Shown piece after piece: positions 61,213 to 64,000 of a DNA stretch of 64,000 bases. This DNA is from RYN-230 sp963813975 (GTDB lineage: Bacteria; Actinomycetota; Actinomycetes; Streptosporangiales; Streptosporangiaceae). The number at the start of each line of letters is the position of its first letter. Position 1 is the stretch's first letter. The stretch spans positions 248,001 to 312,000 of the forward strand of contig CAWFAP010000001.1 of the NCBI GenBank assembly GCA_963813975.1, read 5' to 3'. The position numbers and the translations under genes are program-made. A model generated the notes under the pieces. It worked only from the letters and a program-made list of their open reading frames with translations, had not been told where the DNA came from and did not search any database.

Positions 61213-62478
61213 TCAGCGTGCGCCACCCGCCGCGAAGCCGGCCAGCGGGTTGACGTCGCAGGCCCGGTCCGGTGGTGCCGGTACCGGGCGGCGCCCGATC
61301 GTCACCGGGACCGGCGTCCGGGCCGGCCCGGACGGGACCTGCCCGCGCTGGGCCAGCCCGCGCACCGGGCCGCGGCGCGAGTGGTCCAGCCCGGGCCGGG
61401 GGAGCGCAGCCCGGTCCGCCCCGGCCCGGGCTTGCTCGGCCAGGGCCTGCTCGCCGAAGCCGCGGACGCACTCCGGGTCCGGGCCGTCCAGCGGCAGCCC
61501 GGTGAAGAACTTCGCGGCCATGCAGCCGCCCCGGCAGGAGTCGTAGAACTGGCACGATCCGCAGGCGCCGCCCGCGGACGGCCCGCGCAGCTCGGTGAAC
61601 AGCGCGGAATCCCGCCAGACCGCCTCGAAGCCCCCGCCGTCCCGCACGTTCCCGGCCAGGAAGTTCTCGTGGATCGCGAACGGGCAGGCGTAGACGTCGC
61701 CGACCGGGTCGATCAGGCACACCACCCGGCCGGCGCCGCACATGTTGAGGCCGGGCAGTGACTCGCCGTAGGCGGCCAGGTGGAAGAACGAGTCACCGGT
61801 CAGCACCTGCTCGCCGTGCGCGCACAGCCAGTCGTACAGCTGGCGCTGCTGCCCCGCGGTAGGGTGCAGTTCGTCCCAGACGTCGGCGCCCCGGCCGGAC
61901 GGACGCAGCCGGGTCAGCCGCAGCTGCGCCCCGTACCGGTCGGCCAGCGCCTTGAACTCGTCCAGCTGGCCGGCGTTCTGCCGGGTCACCACCACGGAGA
62001 TCTTGAAGCCCCGGAAGCCGGCCGCGGCCAGGTGCTCCATGGCCCGGATGGCCATCGCGTACGAGCCCTCGCCACGCACCGCGTCGTTGACCCCGGCGGT
62101 CGCGCCGTCCAGGGAGATCTGCACGTCCACGTAATCGCTGGCGGCCAGCTTGCGGGCCGCGGCCTCGTCGATGCGCACGCCGTTGGTGGAAAACTTCACC
62201 CCGACGCGGTGTGCGGTGGCGTAGTCCACCAGCTCCCAGAAGTCGGGCCGGACCGTGGGCTCGCCGCCGCCGATGTTCACGTAGAACACCTGCATGCGCT
62301 CCAGCGTGTCGATGACGGCCTTGCACTCGGCGGTGCTCAGCTCGCCCGGGTCGCGCCGGCCCGAGCTGGACAGGCAGTGCACGCAGGCCAGGTTGCAGGC
62401 GTAGGTGAGCTCCCAGGTGAGGCAGATCGGCGCGTCCAGCCCGTGCTCGAACAGCTCGACCAGGGTTTCGGTGCTCAC
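61213..62478 (-). CDS. mftC: Mycofactocin radical SAM maturase MftC
   Basis: 421 residues. The radical SAM cluster is CNLACVHC (Cys28, 32, 35), followed by GGGEPTVRPDFW. The SPASM part carries further cysteines (MCGAG, YACPF, CGSCQFYDSCRGGC). MftC oxidatively decarboxylates the terminal Tyr of MftA and forms a C-C link to Val. GTG at 62478 overlaps the mftB stop by four bases. The last 80 residues are Pro/Arg-rich and longer than usual. Confidence 0.95.
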   Translation of the reverse strand: MSTETLVELFEHGLDAPICLTWELTYACNLACVHCLSSSGRRDPGELSTAECKAVIDTLERMQVFYVNIGGGEPTVRPDFWELVDYATAHRVGVKFSTNGVRIDEAAARKLAASDYVDVQISLDGATAGVNDAVRGEGSYAMAIRAMEHLAAAGFRGFKISVVVTRQNAGQLDEFKALADRYGAQLRLTRLRPSGRGADVWDELHPTAGQQRQLYDWLCAHGEQVLTGDSFFHLAAYGESLPGLNMCGAGRVVCLIDPVGDVYACPFAIHENFLAGNVRDGGGFEAVWRDSALFTELRGPSAGGACGSCQFYDSCRGGCMAAKFFTGLPLDGPDPECVRGFGEQALAEQARAGADRAALPRPGLDHSRRGPVRGLAQRGQVPSGPARTPVPVTIGRRPVPAPPDRACDVNPLAGFAAGGAR

Positions 62479-62792
62479 GCGCCCCCCCGCAGGGTGATCA
62501 TGTGTGATTCGGCCAGCGTGGCCAGGCCCCGCTCGAAGGCGGGCAGCCGGCCCGGCTGCACCCCCGCCGCGGCGCACGCGGCGCGGGCCGAGGGATGCTC
62601 GCCCAGCGAGCGGACCACGGCCAGCATGGTGGCGTTCTTCAGGAAGGACAGCCGCCGGGTGCCGAAGTGGTAGAGCAGCGCGCCGAATGGTTCCGGGCGT
62701 ATCGCCACCCGCTCATCCAGACGCCAGGGCCGGTCCAGGTCAAACGGGCTGGCCGGGTTCGACAGGACCGCCCCGGCCTGGTCAGTAGACAC
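62475..62792 (-). CDS. mftB: Mycofactocin peptide chaperone MftB
   Basis: 105 residues. A small RRE-type (PqqD-like) protein: RLDERVAIRPEPFGALLYHFGTRRLSFL, then a helical part. MftB binds MftA and presents it to MftC. Its start lies inside the mftA end (11-base overlap) and its stop inside the mftC start, the usual tight A-B-C order. Confidence 0.93.
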   Translation of the reverse strand: MSTDQAGAVLSNPASPFDLDRPWRLDERVAIRPEPFGALLYHFGTRRLSFLKNATMLAVVRSLGEHPSARAACAAAGVQPGRLPAFERGLATLAESHMITLRGGA

Positions 62793-62940
62793 CGCACATG
62801 CCGTCGATGGAGACCTCTTCGACGAGCAGTTCCTCGGCGACCAGGCTCTCGTCGGCGGCCGGACTGGCCGGTCCGGCCACGCTGGGCTCCGCCGTGGTGG
62901 TCGCGGCCGTCGTGGGCGCGCTGGCGGTCTGTTCGCTCAT
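62782..62940 (-). CDS. mftA: Mycofactocin precursor peptide MftA
   Basis: 52 residues ending EELLVEEVSIDGMCGVY. The last eight residues IDGMCGVY are the core of all known MftA peptides; Val and Tyr at the end become the redox ring. The leader is longer than usual (typical MftA has about 30 residues) because of an Ala/Thr/Pro-rich front. ATG at 62940 has GGAGG 5 bases upstream. The longer open frame (to 63024) crosses the promoter leader and is not used. Confidence 0.96.
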   Translation of the reverse strand: MSEQTASAPTTAATTTAEPSVAGPASPAADESLVAEELLVEEVSIDGMCGVY

Positions 62941-63033
62941 GCCTGCCTCCGGATCCGTCGTCCGGCTCGCGCTGGCCTGGGTCCGCCAGCACCGCCGCTG
63001 TCGTCTGCCCGCAATATCTGGCACGTAGTGGCG

Positions 63034-63063
63034 AGACTAAAGGCACTCAGTGCCAAAGGTCAA
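63034..63063 (-). promoter_or_regulatory. mftA promoter with palindromic operator in the spacer
   Basis: On the minus strand: -35 TTGACC (63063-63058), 18-base spacer, -10 TAGTCT (63039-63034). The spacer contains GGCACTCAGTGCC (63042-63054), a perfect 6-1-6 palindrome. A TetR-type repressor bound there would block polymerase. Transcription would start near 63027, leaving a leader of about 85 bases. Confidence 0.65.
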
Positions 63064-63082
63064 GGCGCGCCGTCGGGCTTTC

Positions 63083-63108
63083 GCATGCCCGGCTCGGTCG
63101 TGGCATGC
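63083..63108 (+). promoter_or_regulatory. Inverted repeat upstream of mftR
   Basis: GCATGCC (63083-63089) and GGCATGC (63102-63108) are exact reverse complements with 12 bases between. It lies about 50 bases before the mftR start and could be a second site for MftR or for another regulator. Confidence 0.35.
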
Positions 63109-63156
63109 TCCTGTCAGGCCCACGAGCCAGGCGGGACGGAAAGGCGGTGCTGGCCG

Positions 63157-63783
63157 GTGAGCGCTACGGGGATACCTGCCCAGCTTGGCCGCAGGCGTAT
63201 CACCTCACGGGCCGAGCTGGAGCACGTCGCGTTCGAGCTGTTCGACCGGCAGGGCTTCGAGGGCACGACGATCGACGACATCGCGGTCGCGGCCGGGATC
63301 GGCCGCCGGACCTTCTTCCGCTACTTCCCGTCCAAGAACGACGTGCCGTGGGGGAACTTCGAGGACGAGCTGGACCGGATGCGGGCCTGGCTGGCCTCCT
63401 GCCCGCCGCAGTGGCCGCTGATGGACGCGATCCGGCTGGCCATCGTGGACTTCAACAAGGTACCGCCGGAAGACGAGCCCTGGCACCGGCGCCGGATGCA
63501 GCTGATCCTCGGCGTGCCGGTGCTCCAGGCCCACTCCACCCTGCGCTACGCGGAGTGGCGGCAGGTGGTCGCGGATTACGTGGCCGTCCGCACCGGGGAG
63601 CCCGCCGACGGCCTGCTGCCGCAGACCGTCGGCTACGCCATGCTGGGCGTGGCCATCGCCGCCTACGAGCAGTGGCTCCAGGACGACGACAGCAACCTCA
63701 GCGAGCTCCTGGACACCGCCATGCGCGACCTCGCCGCGGCGTTCGGCGACGGCCTGCCGCTCCGGGTCGAGCCCGAGCGGTGA
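63157..63783 (+). CDS. mftR: TetR-family regulator MftR
   Basis: 208 residues. The helix-turn-helix (FEGTTIDDIAVAAGIGRRTFFRYFPSKNDV) and the end of the protein fit MftR. In mycobacteria MftR represses the mft operon and is released by long-chain acyl-CoA. Here it diverges from mftA across a 216-base region with two inverted repeats. GTG at 63157 is the best start. The stop overlaps the next gene. Confidence 0.92.
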   Translation: MSATGIPAQLGRRRITSRAELEHVAFELFDRQGFEGTTIDDIAVAAGIGRRTFFRYFPSKNDVPWGNFEDELDRMRAWLASCPPQWPLMDAIRLAIVDFNKVPPEDEPWHRRRMQLILGVPVLQAHSTLRYAEWRQVVADYVAVRTGEPADGLLPQTVGYAMLGVAIAAYEQWLQDDDSNLSELLDTAMRDLAAAFGDGLPLRVEPER

Positions 63784-64000
63784 CGGCCGGCCCGGCTCCC
63801 CGGGACGACACCGGGGCCGTGGTCGGAGTCCCGGCCCGGGTCCGCCGGGTCGTGTCGCTGGTGCCCTCGCTGACCGAGACCGTGGCGGTGACCGCGCCCG
63901 GCCTGGTGGCCGGGGCGACCGACTGGTGCACCCACCCGGCGGGCCTCGACGTGCCCCGGGTCCGGGGGACCAAGAACCCGGACCTCGGGGCGGTCATCGC
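63780..64000 (+). CDS. Helical-backbone metal receptor (BtuF-like), truncated by window end
   Basis: A GTG start overlapping the mftR stop (GTGA) opens a frame reading RVVSLVPSLTETVAVTAPGLVAGATDW and GTKNPDLGAV. This is the front of a class III ABC substrate-binding fold such as BtuF or heme/siderophore receptors. There is no signal peptide in the visible 73 residues, so it may be a cytoplasmic relative. Coupling to mftR suggests shared regulation. Confidence 0.75.
   Translation, partial: MTAGPAPRDDTGAVVGVPARVRRVVSLVPSLTETVAVTAPGLVAGATDWCTHPAGLDVPRVRGTKNPDLGAVI

Noticed and set aside
63042..63054. The GGCACTCAGTGCC palindrome as a terminator
   Set aside because: It is not followed by a T run on either strand and lies between clear -35 and -10 boxes, so an operator is more likely.

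Overview
The window is very GC-rich (third codon positions are almost all G or C). Starts are often GTG, many genes overlap by 4 bases, and several starts look leaderless, with a TANNNT box 6-8 bases upstream. This fits a high-GC filamentous actinomycete; I cannot name the genus. No rRNA, tRNA or CRISPR array was found.

Region 1 (1-16.6 kb) looks like ordinary chromosome: a truncated epimerase, a YfhO-type membrane protein with a late frameshift, an unknown membrane protein, a GlcD-type FAD oxidoreductase, a CapA lipoprotein, class II fumarase, a serine-hydrolase-fold protein lacking its catalytic residues, a small membrane protein, a YtcJ-type amidohydrolase, a NIPA/DMT-like transporter and an APC permease.

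Region 2 (16.6-37.6 kb) is an accessory zone with lower coding density and apparently lower GC between 27 and 34 kb. Small regulator-plus-enzyme units (AraC with a RibD_C reductase, ArsR with an SRPBCC protein and a palindromic operator, a two-component system, VapBC, AraC divergent from a methyltransferase) sit among many gene fragments: RibD_C, IS3-type transposase, haloacetate dehalogenase, response regulator and crotonase. Five same-orientation copies of a 14-22 bp repeat (core AAGTCATAACC) lie 1-1.8 kb apart between 27.97 and 33.38 kb. One copy cuts a response-regulator gene. A separate 57-bp repeat occurs at 19.4 and 32.3 kb.

Region 3 (37.6-48.6 kb) has an acyl-CoA dehydrogenase facing an alpha-methylacyl-CoA racemase/CoA-transferase. 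Next is a surface polysaccharide locus: GH16 glucanase, a GT39-like membrane transferase with a roughly 700-residue low-complexity head, and a cellulose-synthase-like GT2 read from an AT-rich promoter region. A CapD-like epimerase follows.

Region 4 (48.6-64 kb) is the most interesting part, a mycofactocin (mft) locus. A TetR regulator (mftR) diverges from about 14 kb of minus-strand genes: mftA precursor peptide, mftB chaperone, mftC radical SAM maturase, an OYE-type flavoprotein reading in frame into an SDR, two further SDRs plus one internally deleted SDR, a MoxR AAA+ ATPase, a VWA protein, a second OYE-type flavoprotein, mftE peptidase, another SDR, mftF glycosyltransferase and a small ABM-domain protein. 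Most junctions overlap or nearly abut. The mftA promoter has a perfect 13-bp palindrome inside its -35/-10 spacer, a plausible MftR operator. No mftD homologue is visible. The two OYE flavoproteins and the MoxR/VWA pair are unusual passengers, so this may be a variant mycofactocin redox system in which nicotinoprotein SDRs deliver electrons to OYE flavoproteins; that is inference.

Four otherwise intact genes (YfhO, the 30-kb membrane protein, both OYEs) each need a single-base correction, three of them in C or G runs. This suggests residual assembly indels rather than biology for those four.
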